Origin: Phymatolithon calcareum
Taxonomy: Eukaryota; Rhodophyta; Florideophyceae; Hapalidiales
Reading direction: 5' to 3'
NCBI GenBank assembly: GCA_977006965.1
Contig: OZ345361.1
Span: forward strand, 1,116,001-1,180,000
DNA length: 64,000 nt
Shown: positions 10,774 through 20,804 of the stretch, piece by piece
Position numbering within the stretch: position 1 is the stretch's first letter
Layout: each line of letters opens with the position of its first letter
Position numbers and translations under genes: made by a program
The notes under the pieces: model-generated
Told to the model about the DNA's origin: nothing
The model's input: the letters and a program-made list of their open reading frames with translations, nothing else
Databases searched by the model: none

Positions 10774-11886
10774 ATGGCATCCACTTGCACCAGCTTCATC
10801 ATTCCAACTTCATTCCGTCAATTCCCACTTATCTCGTCGTTCTGCAGTGTATCCTGGACGAATGGCCGGTCGAAATTTGCAAGACCGCGTTCTTGGCATA
10901 CAGCGACGGAAAGCTCTAGGCCGCGCAAAACAGGAGATGTAGAATTCCAGCGCGGGACCTGGGAAGCCCGGCGATATCAACATGGAGGACCTACACCTAC
11001 GCATTCCAGCCCAATTCGCCCGAAGCAGAGCCTTGGACAGAATTTCCTGCGGGACAAGAGCGTCGTTGCGAAAATCGTTAGTGCATTCGACCAAAGTTTT
11101 GACCGACTTTCACCCTCGGGTAGCGTTATTGAAATTGGTGCTGGTACAGGCGCATTATCATCCGCGTTGTTGCGCTCGCATTCGGGCATGCTAGCAGTGG
11201 AAATCGATGTACGCGCCGTCGAGTTTTTGCGCGAAGCCTATCCGGATTTAGAGGTTCTGCACGATGATGTGCTCTCTCTAGACTGGAGTGCTCTGGCGGA
11301 CAAGCGGGGAAAGCCGTTGGCAGTCGTCGGGAACCTGCCATACAACATCGTGTCACAGATCCTGTTCACAATGTTGGAAGCGCGTGCTGGAGCACTGAGT
11401 TTCGCTGTTGTGATGATGCAGCGCGAGGTAGCTGAGAGAATTTGCGCCAGTACACGGACGAAGGCTTATGGCATTTTGTCTGTTGTGTGCCAACTGTACT
11501 CCCGACCAACATTGCTGTTCGATGTTCCAAATACGGCATTTTACCCCAAGCCCAATGTGACGTCGACTATGGTACAGTTTGAATTTGTGCCACATCCGTG
11601 TCTTGATGTTACTGACACGGCGCTCACTTCCGCGTTGCGCACGGTGTTGCGGGCGGCATTCCAACAGCGACGCAAAACACTTCGAAATTCACTGCGCAAG
11701 ATATGTGAGGAATTGCAGGTTGAACTCGACGACGAATGGTCGAGCAAGAGGCCGGAGGAAATATCACCAGAGAGGTTTGTAGAACTAACTGAATTGCTCT
11801 ATGCAAAACGTCTTCCGGAAATTAGGAGAAGCCGTAATTTAGCTAGTGATGAGGCTGCTCCTGTGTGGCGTGCACGGAAAAGGTAG
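10774..11886 (+). CDS. rRNA adenine dimethyltransferase, probably organellar (KsgA/Dim1 family)
   Basis: Dimethylates two adjacent adenines in the 3'-terminal loop of small-subunit rRNA using S-adenosylmethionine. Visible family motifs are KQSLGQNFLRD, the SAM site VIEIGAGTGALSSALL, the catalytic NLPYNIVSQIL and MMQREVAERI. The C-terminal helical domain ends at about residue 365. The frame is open from 10726. I prefer the second Met (10774), because MASTCTSFIIPTSFRQFPL then begins a Ser/Thr/Arg-rich transit peptide of about 80 residues before the enzyme core. The eubacterial-type sequence and leader suggest the plastid (PFC1-like) rather than cytosolic DIM1; mitochondrial targeting cannot be excluded. 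No introns. Confidence 0.88.
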   Translation: MASTCTSFIIPTSFRQFPLISSFCSVSWTNGRSKFARPRSWHTATESSRPRKTGDVEFQRGTWEARRYQHGGPTPTHSSPIRPKQSLGQNFLRDKSVVAKIVSAFDQSFDRLSPSGSVIEIGAGTGALSSALLRSHSGMLAVEIDVRAVEFLREAYPDLEVLHDDVLSLDWSALADKRGKPLAVVGNLPYNIVSQILFTMLEARAGALSFAVVMMQREVAERICASTRTKAYGILSVVCQLYSRPTLLFDVPNTAFYPKPNVTSTMVQFEFVPHPCLDVTDTALTSALRTVLRAAFQQRRKTLRNSLRKICEELQVELDDEWSSKRPEEISPERFVELTELLYAKRLPEIRRSRNLASDEAAPVWRARKR

Positions 11887-11984
11887 GGGCAAGAGAGTGT
11901 CGTACAGTATTCACCTTTATCTTTCAAAGTTAAAGGCACCATGAGTAGGCAAGAGCTTTTAAAATTCGTCAAAGCGATCCAAGG

Positions 11985-12778
11985 CTCATGGGGTGATCCT
12001 GCCGTCTTTGAAATGTCCGGCACCACAAAGCTCGTGGAGGAAACCTAAGTTATCTCTGATAAGAACATAGGCCTCAATAGCGTTTATGTAGCTACCATAT
12101 TTTGAGAGTGAAGAAGCAGATGCTGAGGTAGAGAAAGGCCTTGGCGACGAGAATCTTCGTCCGTATATCAAAATACGCCATCCGAAATTGTAATACAGGA
12201 AGGATAACAGCATCATCTACGGTGTCTGGCAAATCGTTGTATACACTACCGATCATTCGCGCCACAGTGAAGCTCAGCACATCCAGTGATGTTATGCCGT
12301 GAGCAATCTGCACCTTCTTGCGGAGCCCGAGGTTCAAATTGTTTTGTCGCTGCCCTAGCGCCCGCCGTTGCATCGCACATTTAATGGCTTGTACTGAGAA
12401 CACGCTGAGCGAGTCGTAAGCCCCTTCCGTACCCGATAAAATCATCTATTTTTCTAGCGCTAATGAGGAGGACGGTACGATTATCAACGATCTCCTTATC
12501 GATCTCCAGCCTATGACCCTTCAGTGAATCACCTATTTAGATTGTCTAAAACGCCTCCACGCACATCACCCGGTAAGAAGGTCTTATAAATCCAGCCCCC
12601 AGTGATATCCCCTCTCTGCAATCAGAGGTCGGCTACGGTACTCAACTAAGAGTGCTGCTAGTTTCATGTTGAGCCTTCTGCTTGGAAGCCTTGAAACATT
12701 GGTACCCCAATCGTCTACAAGTGGATTACTATCACTATAATAAAACGACCTATCTTCTTGTGCGCCAAACATCCACAC
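11985..12778 (-). pseudogene. Possible decayed gene, frames disrupted
   Basis: Three minus-strand frames in succession (12778-12584, 12445-12092, 12216-11986) have helix-rich, protein-like composition, for example ITSLDVLSFTVARMIGSVYN followed after a frame change by SKYGSYINAIEAYVLIRDN. No start, splice sites or family could be settled. It may be a relic of an unknown gene or chance. The rest of 11887-12918 holds nothing else that I recognise. Confidence 0.22.
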
Positions 12779-12918
12779 TTTAAGTATGAAGGCCGAATCA
12801 AAAATTATTTAATCAGACGGTGTGGTTCTTCTATGGAATTGCGAGTAAAATCCAAAAAAGAGCAAGTACGGCTTGAATGTCAAGAGTGCAAAACGGGCAC
12901 CGCGCGGAGGCGGCCTGT

Positions 12919-13414
12919 CTAGACGTCCACCATGGAGGGCCCGCCGTCCGCCTTGGTGGGCATAGGCGCAGCAAGGATGGCGTTCCAGCTGGCCACAGCA
13001 AGCAAGAGAGCGAGCACGAGTGCGACGAATATGGTGCCGAGGGCAACCGTGTCGCCGGCGCGCGAAACCATGCCGACAGCGACAAGGAGCAAAACGAGTA
13101 TCACGTGCGACGCAAGGGGGCACAGGCCAGCGGCGGCGTCAGCGGCCAAGAGCCACATCGCGAGCATCACGAAAGCGACCAAGAATGATGCGACGGTTAA
13201 GGCGATCGTCGCAATGGGGTACGTCGTGCAACTGAATTTCGGATCAGTGCGGCAATGGTTGCCCAAGCTCGAGAATGCTATCAGTTGTGCGTTAGCAGGT
13301 GCGAAAGCGAAAGGAGTTTGGCGCGGGGCTCGAGAAGTGAGAGCACTTACCGGTGGCACAGCATGCCGCACACACGGCGTACGCCCAGGTCTTCAGCAGT
13401 CTCTCGACGTACAT
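12919..13414 (-). CDS. Small multi-pass membrane protein, two exons
   Basis: Exon 1 is 13414-13351, starting MYVERLLKTWAYAVCAACC. A 73-nt intron (13350-13278) has donor GTAAGT and the ending CTAACGCACAACTGATAG, so a branch-point-like CTAAC lies 12 nt before the AG. Exon 2 is 13277-12919. The spliced product is 140 aa. Three clear hydrophobic segments follow a short polar loop (around PIATIALTVASFLVAFVML, then SHVILVLLLVAVGMV and TIFVALVLALLLAVASW). With the Cys/Ala-rich N-terminal segment this gives a probable four-helix topology, and the tail is short and cytosolic. The layout resembles tetraspan proteins of the MARVEL or claudin type, but I cannot assign a family. Function unknown. Confidence 0.62.
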
Positions 13415-13570
13415 TGTGAGATAGTGTTTACGAGAAGGCGGGCGATGTCAGTTTGTGAGATGGAACAGGTGAACTTGATGGAATGAATGCCGGTGAAGGA
13501 ACGCGCAGAGATGTTTAAATAGACAATTTGAATAGACAAGCAGCTCTTCATGCGGCCATGCATAGTATCG

Positions 13571-13645
13571 AATGGAGAAAAGGGCGGCCATCGAAACGCT
13601 GCTCACCTCACATTGGGGAAATGCAGAATACAACACAGTACAATG
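13571..13645. repeat. Dispersed repeat, copy 1 (copy 2 at 15810-15878)
   Basis: Both copies share GCCATCGAAACGCTGCTCAC and, about 15 bp further on, GCAGAATACAA. On the minus strand both read ...EVSSVSMA, so they may be remnants of one coding repeat. Confidence 0.55.
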
Positions 13646-16180
13646 CACACAGTAGAAGACGGAGGACACCATTAAACTTATTAATAGATAGGGGTGCGGA
13701 ACCCAAATGCCCCACGGCAGGAGAAGGATGTGAAGCGCGGCGGTCCTCATACGGCGTTCCGCATAGGACGTCACGTACACGCGGAAACCCTGTAGACAGC
13801 GTTGTGAAGCGCCGCAGCCGCAGAAGGAACATGTGGGAGAAAGAGCGTGCTATGAGCATGTGAAAGTAGCCTCACGTTGCACTCGCCAGATCTATCTGTT
13901 GTTCGCGTGCGCCGTCGTGGGTGAACATGGTCATGCCGTTGACTCGATGCTTGTGAGACCAGATCACAAACGGTCGAACGGCTGTAAAAGACTCGCGGTG
14001 GTGGACGTTGTGCCACCCAGACACGTAGCAGATTGACATACGTTCCATGCGTGCAAAAATAGCCTCACGTTGCACGAGTGCGCTTCGTCTTCGGCTCGAT
14101 CGTATTTGGCGATCGTGTATGCATTGTGGCGCGGCATGGCGCACATTCTCCGAGCGCACAGCGATCCGTACGCGTGATGTGGCAGAAGGCGTGGTGCAAA
14201 AGGTGCCCTCATCACGATGAGGACACTAAGGTGCTTACAGACGGGAGAGGCGAAAAGGTGAATCAGTTTGAAATTCATGGGTAACGTGAGGCAGCTACTA
14301 CGCGCGCACTTAGCGTACTCTTTTCCACATAGTTACAAAACTGGCGCGTGATAGAACATAGTGTGTGTGGTTGCATCGGCGTACAATGCTACAAAAGAAT
14401 CATGAACAAAGGCGGTAGTTTCTCTATAATTCCATTACTATTGTTTTTTAGGAACTAGCTACGGACGTGCAGCCGCAGCTTCTTCAGATGCTTCCTAGTC
14501 ATGAGTCTTTCCGTTTGTTTGGTTGTAGTGTCTCTTGTCTTCTTATTCCATGGTCTCTATTGTAGTGCTGCTACAATGGCACAAGCTCATCCCTTTCTTC
14601 ATTCCTCCAGATTGTACCGGAGTAGGCTGGGTTCTAACAATGCCATGTGTTCTCCAGCTTGGCTTTCAACCTTTCTGCAATGGTCACGTTGCAGACAATT
14701 GTCGGGATCTTGGGTAAGCCTCCTGTAGTGCATTTTGACGTTGATTCATCTTCGGACGTTTCAATAAATGTAGCGCTTGTCTGCGTACCGACTGCTTCGA
14801 ACTTGTAGGTCCCACATTTGCCAAACATCCCTGTTTTCCGTTCTAATTGAAAGGTTTAATGATAAGGTCAACTTGTTTATTCTTCTACTGAGCCTCGCCA
14901 TCTTGACGAGGATACAGGACAAGATAAACTCGTTTGTGAACCAAGAAGGGCATTTTGAACAACAGAACTTTGTAATGAGCTATGAAGCGATAGCTTGATG
15001 ATCGAAACATGTGGAGTGGGCTTCTTATTGATTGCGGAAATCGTACACCTGTGGAATATACGCATCATTCAAGCAAATCTTCATAGCTCTGAAGTTCAAG
15101 GACATTAGCAGGTTTCTCTCAGCGTAACAAATACACCGGTTTATCATCCACAGGCCGCACACGACAAACCCAAGTAAGAACCCAAAGGGAAAACGAACTT
15201 GAACAAGGAACGATGGACACCCTCAGTATGGGACTTGACGCACACGTTAAAACCCAATGCAATGACCTCCTCTCAAGGATGACGCCAAAAATGGCATTAT
15301 TGTTTTACTAATTCTCTTCAAGTAATATGAAAAGAGTTACATCGCGAGATCTCTGAAGACTGTTAGCGATTGTATTCGGAGAAACGTTTGGTTTTCCAAA
15401 GTAATCTTAAGGAAATTATTTGGGGCCCTTTTCCTGGAGGAGGACTTGTTCTGAGGCTGGACCAGCCTCTACAAGTCTGGTCGGATGATAAAATTGTCGT
15501 CGAGGTGCTACCCGACCAGGACAGTGTAACAATATTTGGTCAATTGCAATTGATGTGCATGTCTTGCACACAGGGTCATGGGGATATATCTTTTTTGAAA
15601 TCTGCAACAAAAGGGCGTCATATTGTAATTAGTAATGAGGTATCACTTACCCAGAGCCCTCTGTTGGCGTTTTAATTCACATCAGATATCAGCGGTAGAA
15701 CTGTCTGGGATACACCCTCTGCACGCTATCTTAGTAATCCTATAAATTGTTTAGTGACATACCTGACCTGGACATACAAGCACCACTTAATGCCGCAATG
15801 GACAAAATAGCATGGGGGAAGGATAGCCATCGAAACGCTGCTCACCTCGGACGCAGAATACAAATAGAGTATAACAGCCCCACGTCCGTGAGACACGTTG
15901 AATTGCACTGAGAAAATCACAAAAAGCCGAGATCGTCGGTTAGACAATTGACCGAGCTTCCTCGATGGTGAAAGGGATCACGTGATGGATCTGCAGACAG
16001 GCGCGTTCACTATCCGCAACGTTATAGGAAGGTCATAATAACTCGATACCCACGCGAAGTCATTCTTTTTTGCGATGCGACGCGCGTCGCATTCGCAGCT
16101 TTCTTTCTTTCTCTTATTACAGGCTTCGGAGTTGTTCTAGAGCAACTCCACATCTTTACGGCTACAGTAGACTTTAACAG

Positions 16181-16334
16181 ATACGAGTGGTACTTGAAGT
16201 CACGACAGCTCAAAGCCGCACAAAGTGCAGAGCTTCGGGGAGCTTAACATCTAAATCTCTACGCAGCCAATCCTCAGCCATCGTCCTTCAAAGGGATGAC
16301 CTGGGTTGGAAACCATTTAGGATGCTCACAATAG
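16181..16334. repeat. Dispersed 155-bp repeat, copy 1 (direct copy at 17336-17492)
   Basis: The two stretches align throughout with scattered substitutions (shared blocks: GCAGAGCTTCGGG and GTCCTTCAAAGGGAT). On the minus strand both encode a similar broken peptide around AEDWL and KLPEAL. With the nearby zinc-knuckle relic this suggests an old non-LTR retrotransposon. Confidence 0.6.
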
Positions 16335-17171
16335 CTGATCATCTCGTTACCTTCTTTCATCTCCTTTCTGTTTTCTCTTCCAGCTTCCTTGAGCATTGCA
16401 GCACACCACTCAGGGCGGAATCCATGTATTACCAAACTATCAGAAGGTGATAGACTTCTCCCATGGGGAAGTCGGAGCACAGCTCTTGTGCATTCGCAGC
16501 TGTATCCTTTTGGGCATCGTGATTTGCTCAAGGAAATCGCTCAGCCTTCGTAGATCTTTGCGTCAATTCTGCGCCTAAGAGATACTCAAAAACCTCTACT
16601 GATCAGAGATGGATACATTATGGATCCTCGAATATGTATTCCAATCACGGAACTACAAACTGTAGTCCTTGGAAAGGATTCCTCTAATTCGTATCCCTCT
16701 GGGCTGCTCGCGGAGGCCAATTTTGATCATATGCCCCACAGCGCAAACATTGCACACGGCGGATATGATGTCCACATCACTTGATAAGCTGAGCTCCTGC
16801 TATCGGAGTGAACCGCAATAGGACCGGCTAGTAGAAACAGTACTGGTTTATGGACAGCTTTTTGCGTCTTGTTCCGACTTCAATTTTCGATGCTTTAAAC
16901 GCGCAAGGAGAGGATAGTTGGCTTTCTGAATATGGGGCACAGAGGCACCAAATGATCCTTTTGATGTCTTGCTCATGGGCGCCGTGCCCAGATTGTTGCA
17001 GTTTCCTTTTCGCTCTCTGTTTTTACTTTTATTGAAAACGTCTATCTTCAAGTAACGCCTGAACTTTGCCAAGAGTAAATTCTCATTAATTCATAATTTG
17101 AGCATTTCTACGGGTGTCTCCTGCGCATTTCTTTCACGGCTTGTTCCGTACTCCTGCGATGAGCTACATTC

Positions 17172-17237
17172 TTAGACAGCCCAGGCAGAGCAGCACGGGA
17201 TCAGATGTTCCATTGTTTCTTTGATGTCATGCGGGCA
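17172..17237 (-). pseudogene. zf-RVT-like remnant of a non-LTR retrotransposon
   Basis: The minus strand reads CPHDIKETMEHLIPCC, the CxxxxxETxxHxxxxC pattern of the zinc-binding segment found after the reverse transcriptase in many LINEs. It is followed by a stop. Its surroundings are too decayed to join. Confidence 0.4.
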
Positions 17238-17335
17238 AACTTAACCGTAGATTAGTGGTTCTCTCATTTTTTGTTGAGTGTTTTCGAAGTTGCCCGCGAA
17301 CAACCCGCATTCTTACTTCTAAGTAGTCTTCAAGA

Positions 17336-17492
17336 AATACAAGTGGTACTTGATAGCACAACAGCTGTCAAAGCTGCACAAATTGCAGAGCTTCGGGAAG
17401 CTTAGCATCCATAACTCTACACAGCCAATCTTCAGCCGTTGTCCTTCAAAGGGATAACCCGGGTTGAAAACCATTTAGAACGTTCACGGTAG
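17336..17492. repeat. Dispersed 155-bp repeat, copy 2
   Basis: A direct-orientation copy of 16181-16334, diverged by scattered substitutions and small indels. Confidence 0.6.
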
Positions 17493-17601
17493 TTTTACTA
17501 TCGCTCAGTTTTACACCTTATGCTCGGATGACAGTAGCAGTATCCGACAGTCATCCTGTCTCTCTCTTTCGCACAGCCCACAGAGCTGTTTCCACGTTGC
17601 C

Positions 17602-17657
17602 TTCGACAACATTAAATCAACCTGTACAACCACTAGTTGTACAGATTGATTTAATGT
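17602..17657. repeat. 24-bp inverted repeat (hairpin)
   Basis: The arm ACAACATTAAATCAA then CCTGTACAA pairs with its reverse complement about 6 bases later, with one mismatch in 24 bp. Confidence 0.8.
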
Positions 17658-17868
17658 TGTACTTCATGGGAGTCTGACAGTGATGGCTGCATTCACTGAC
17701 CCGATTGCACTTTTCAACACGGTGTCTACAGTACGTACTCTAAGCGGAGAACAGGGAGAGTCAACCCTTCGGCATCCGGCGCAAGAGAAAGCGATCTGTC
17801 ATACTTATTTGCAGGACAATTTTTCGTCACGTCTTGGCTGCTTTCCTCAGAATCATGGAATGAAAACT

Positions 17869-20330
17869 TTTTTATTGCAATTTTTTTTAAAGCCCCGCAG
17901 TCATACGAATATACGGGCAGGGCTTCCTCAGGTGCTGCCCTCGCTAGGGCGGCTCTACTCATATGTCTGGCATTCTATCTGAGACTCTAGCATGTGTTCG
18001 GTTGTTTTAATTGCTCTTCGTAGCAGTTTCGAGGCGTCGCTTCTTCTTTCAGTACAGGTCTTCTTCATGCTGCATACTCTCGATGATGCTTTTGCTGAAG
18101 AGCAAAAGGTCGTCTAATGCCTTTTCAGTTGCCGCTTTGTCGTCTTCCTTGAGTTCATAGGCTGACAAGTTGCGATCCAGGGTCTCCATGTGTTTGTTTC
18201 CGAATCTATCTGCCATCAGTATGGTAGACACTTGGGGAAATCTTCCAAAGGCGTACTGAACCGCCAGTTGCCTGTGTTTCAGTTGTGGAAATTTGAGTAT
18301 TGCAGGGAGTTTTCTTGTCTTGTCGTACGGAATTTTCCTCTTTCTCTTTGATTCAATGCTCTCTCCTTCCTTTGTCAGGAATGCTGATCGGAGTTCTTCT
18401 GCAGATTGGTTCGCCATTATGTGCTTCATCGCTTCATCAAACGGTTCTCTGGTTTCCATCGATGTGATGTCGTTACTTGTGGCTTGAAGCTCTTCTGAAT
18501 TTCTTCTCTCTGGTATTTGCATCAGAAACTTTTCTTTCTTCGCCATGGTCCTTCTCAGCATCTTGAAAGCTAGTATTTCCCGTGGATGGAAAGCAGATTG
18601 GATTCGACATATTAGGCGAAGTCTATCCGTCTTTCCTCGTGCCAGTGGCCCGAAGACTTGTCTGAAAAACGTTTGTTCAACTTCCTTGACCGCGCTCTGG
18701 ACATTTTCTGTCCACGGTGTTAAGTTCATAGCGTACTCCCAGCGTGGCTGGATTAATGCCTTGTATACTTGGATGCATTTATGTATACCAATTCCCTTCT
18801 TGAATACCCTTAGTGCACGGAGCTCGTACAGAACGATCCTAGCCTTCTTGAGGCGTTGCAACATCAGTGTATCTGTAACCCCCTCTGGTCCTAGGGATAC
18901 TCCGAGGTAGGTGACTTCCGCAACATGTGCGAGGGCCTTATTAGCCAGCTGGAATGTCACGCCCGCTGTCTCATCCGATTCAAGTATCTCGCTTTTTCCT
19001 TGTTTCGTGTTCCATGTCATCCCGCGTTCTTGGGCCCATTGAGTGGCTTTGTCTAGCAATCCCTGCAGAGCGGAAGGTGATTTCGCTAGGAGAATTACGT
19101 CCTCTGCGAAGAGGATTGAAGGAACGTCGGCCCAATCTCTGGGCACTTCTCCCATGCGTTCCGCAAACTCATCCATGAAGATGTTGTATAGACTTGGACT
19201 GAGAGGGGACCCCTGTGGTACTCCTCTGTCCACTAGAAACCAGTTCTTATCAGTATCTCCGATGGTTGACACCCAGGACGGTGTCAAGAATGCTTCTGTC
19301 ATAGCGCATAGCTTTGGCGGCAGTACCTGTCTCATTCTGGTCACCAGATGTTTTCTTGGGACGGTGTCGTATGCAGCCTTGAGGTCCAGTACTGCTACGC
19401 ACCTATGTTGGCCTTTCAATAGTTCCGTGGCTCTTAGGATTGCGAGTTCTGTACTTTTCCCTTTTTGGAACCCGAGTTGGAACCAGTGGTTGGAGTATAC
19501 CCCGCGGAGCATACTGTCTATTGCCGTTTCAATAACATTCCTTGCATGACTGAGCAGGGATATTCGGCGATAATTTTCAGGTTCGTGGTGTGGTCCCTTC
19601 TTGTGAATAGGTACCAATAGGGCCTTCTGACGGTACATTGGCATGTCTCCGCACCTCCCACAGGCTTCCCATAGGGCTGTAAAAACCTCCACATTCAGAG
19701 GTACGTCTAGCTTCAGCATTTCAGATTTGATCTCGGCCACACCTGGGGCTTTTTCCGCTGGAGACTTTCGAATGGCTTCTTCGATTGATTCCTTCATTCC
19801 TTCGGGACACCGGAATTTCCTGGGGCAAGATTGCCACTTTTCGGTGCTGTGGCAAGTTCTCGAAATGTGTGCTGAGAATAATGCATGGTTCATTGGTTTT
19901 CCAGTCATCTTGTTGTGAGTTGCTCTCCCTTTTATCTTTTTCTTCATCCTGACTAGCTGCTTCAACGCTGCTGGACCATCTTTCTCTTCGAGTTCAGAGA
20001 TGTATTCCTGGTATTGCTCGCTCTTTCGCTGGTTGACCTTGGTTCTCACTTGATACTTGCATTCGTGATATCGGTCCCAGTCTTCTGATGAATTGGAAAG
20101 TCTAGCTCGCTTGTATAGTTTCTTTCGCTTCAGGGCCAGTTTGTCCAGTTCGGCGCTCCAAAACGGTTTGTAGCGCGAGGGAATTCGTTTTTTTACCCTC
20201 CAAGGGTCACACCAGGTCTTCACCAATTTCTTGTACCAGTGATGCAGTTGCCGTGAGGTGTCGCACTGCTGGAGTCCCACTATGATTCCGGGCAGTTCCG
20301 CACGATACTTCAGACGCACTTTTTCTTGTT
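17869..20330 (-). mobile_element. 5'-truncated non-LTR (LINE-type) retrotransposon, copy 1
   Basis: It contains the reverse-transcriptase frame 18049-20319 and ends on the left in a T-run (A-rich tail on its own strand) next to TTTAAAGCCCCGCAG. The same terminal sequence recurs at 57942 and 61404, marking it as the family's 3' end. There is no endonuclease domain upstream of the RT linker, so the element was probably truncated at its 5' end on insertion, as LINEs usually are. I found no clear target duplication. Confidence 0.75.
18049..20319 (-). CDS. Reverse transcriptase of LINE-type element, altered active site
   Basis: 756 codons without interruption. Order of parts: a basic linker (residues 1-110: KLYKRARLSNSSEDWDRYHE), the RT fingers and palm (residues about 190-460) with the ENYRRISLLS block, the catalytic VLDLKAAYDTVPRKHL, the RGVPQGSPLSPSLYN block and the YxDD-equivalent box, then a thumb and a long basic C-terminus without RNase H. 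The active-site box reads ILFAEDVILLAK instead of the usual FADD, so one catalytic Asp is Glu. The N-terminal apurinic endonuclease is missing. The gene is therefore probably non-autonomous or inactive despite its intact frame, and it looks recent because no stop has accumulated. Confidence 0.85.
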   Translation of the reverse strand: MRLKYRAELPGIIVGLQQCDTSRQLHHWYKKLVKTWCDPWRVKKRIPSRYKPFWSAELDKLALKRKKLYKRARLSNSSEDWDRYHECKYQVRTKVNQRKSEQYQEYISELEEKDGPAALKQLVRMKKKIKGRATHNKMTGKPMNHALFSAHISRTCHSTEKWQSCPRKFRCPEGMKESIEEAIRKSPAEKAPGVAEIKSEMLKLDVPLNVEVFTALWEACGRCGDMPMYRQKALLVPIHKKGPHHEPENYRRISLLSHARNVIETAIDSMLRGVYSNHWFQLGFQKGKSTELAILRATELLKGQHRCVAVLDLKAAYDTVPRKHLVTRMRQVLPPKLCAMTEAFLTPSWVSTIGDTDKNWFLVDRGVPQGSPLSPSLYNIFMDEFAERMGEVPRDWADVPSILFAEDVILLAKSPSALQGLLDKATQWAQERGMTWNTKQGKSEILESDETAGVTFQLANKALAHVAEVTYLGVSLGPEGVTDTLMLQRLKKARIVLYELRALRVFKKGIGIHKCIQVYKALIQPRWEYAMNLTPWTENVQSAVKEVEQTFFRQVFGPLARGKTDRLRLICRIQSAFHPREILAFKMLRRTMAKKEKFLMQIPERRNSEELQATSNDITSMETREPFDEAMKHIMANQSAEELRSAFLTKEGESIESKRKRKIPYDKTRKLPAILKFPQLKHRQLAVQYAFGRFPQVSTILMADRFGNKHMETLDRNLSAYELKEDDKAATEKALDDLLLFSKSIIESMQHEEDLY

Positions 20331-20790
20331 TCGTCTTCTGACGCGTTATGGAATGAAAACTGTTCAGACTAGAGGCAGCCGGGCGAACGTTGACAGTAAG
20401 ATGGTATCATAAGTTATCATATCGGAGTTTCTATCTGACAAATGTTGCAATCTGGGCTTTAAACATGGTTTTTTGGCTTCCGCGCTCATAAGAAAAGGCG
20501 CAGAAGTGCAATGTGATCTTGAACAAATTCATGCTTTCAACCAACTATGCGAATCAGTGCGATATATATTTCTGGCAAAATTCGCTCGTGGTCGAGAAGA
20601 GATTGCTCCAAGAGTGGAGATAAAGAGCTTCTGGTTCGTCACGGTTCACACCGCCCTGCCCAGGAAATCATATTGCTTCCGGTCCTAATACTCTCAGTTG
20701 CGCCGCCGACGATGACTAACCAAGACCGAGGACCGGATCGTTTGGACCCAAATACAATGACGGAGAAATAATAGAGCGTGGGGCTGTAGT
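20331..20790. other. Spacer between LINE and hAT element
   Basis: Short frames only, nothing recognised. It ends with CTGTAGT (20784-20790), which is repeated after the palindrome on the far side of the hAT element. Confidence 0.4.
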
Positions 20791-20804
20791 CAGGGGATAG
20801 TAAT

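Larger units (their letters stand above)
13415..17868. other. 4.4-kb repeat-rich region without confident genes
   Basis: Short dispersed repeats and retrotransposon debris. GCCATCGAAACGCTGCTCAC occurs at 13587 and again at 15826, within homologous stretches of about 70 bp. A 16-bp direct repeat TAGCCTCACGTTGCAC lies at about 13867 and 14061. A 150-160 bp repeat pair and a zinc-knuckle remnant are listed separately. A 101-codon frame at 15370-15675 has no family resemblance. Confidence 0.45.

Noticed and set aside
10458-10919. 153-codon plus-strand frame before the rRNA methyltransferase
   Set aside because: Overlaps the transit-peptide region of the next gene in another frame and has no recognisable content.
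15370-15675. 101-codon plus-strand frame
   Set aside because: No family resemblance, no splice or promoter context, and located in repeat debris. An isolated exon cannot be excluded.
19043-19549. 168-codon plus-strand frame
   Set aside because: Antisense shadow of the LINE reverse transcriptase, which has the recognised motifs.
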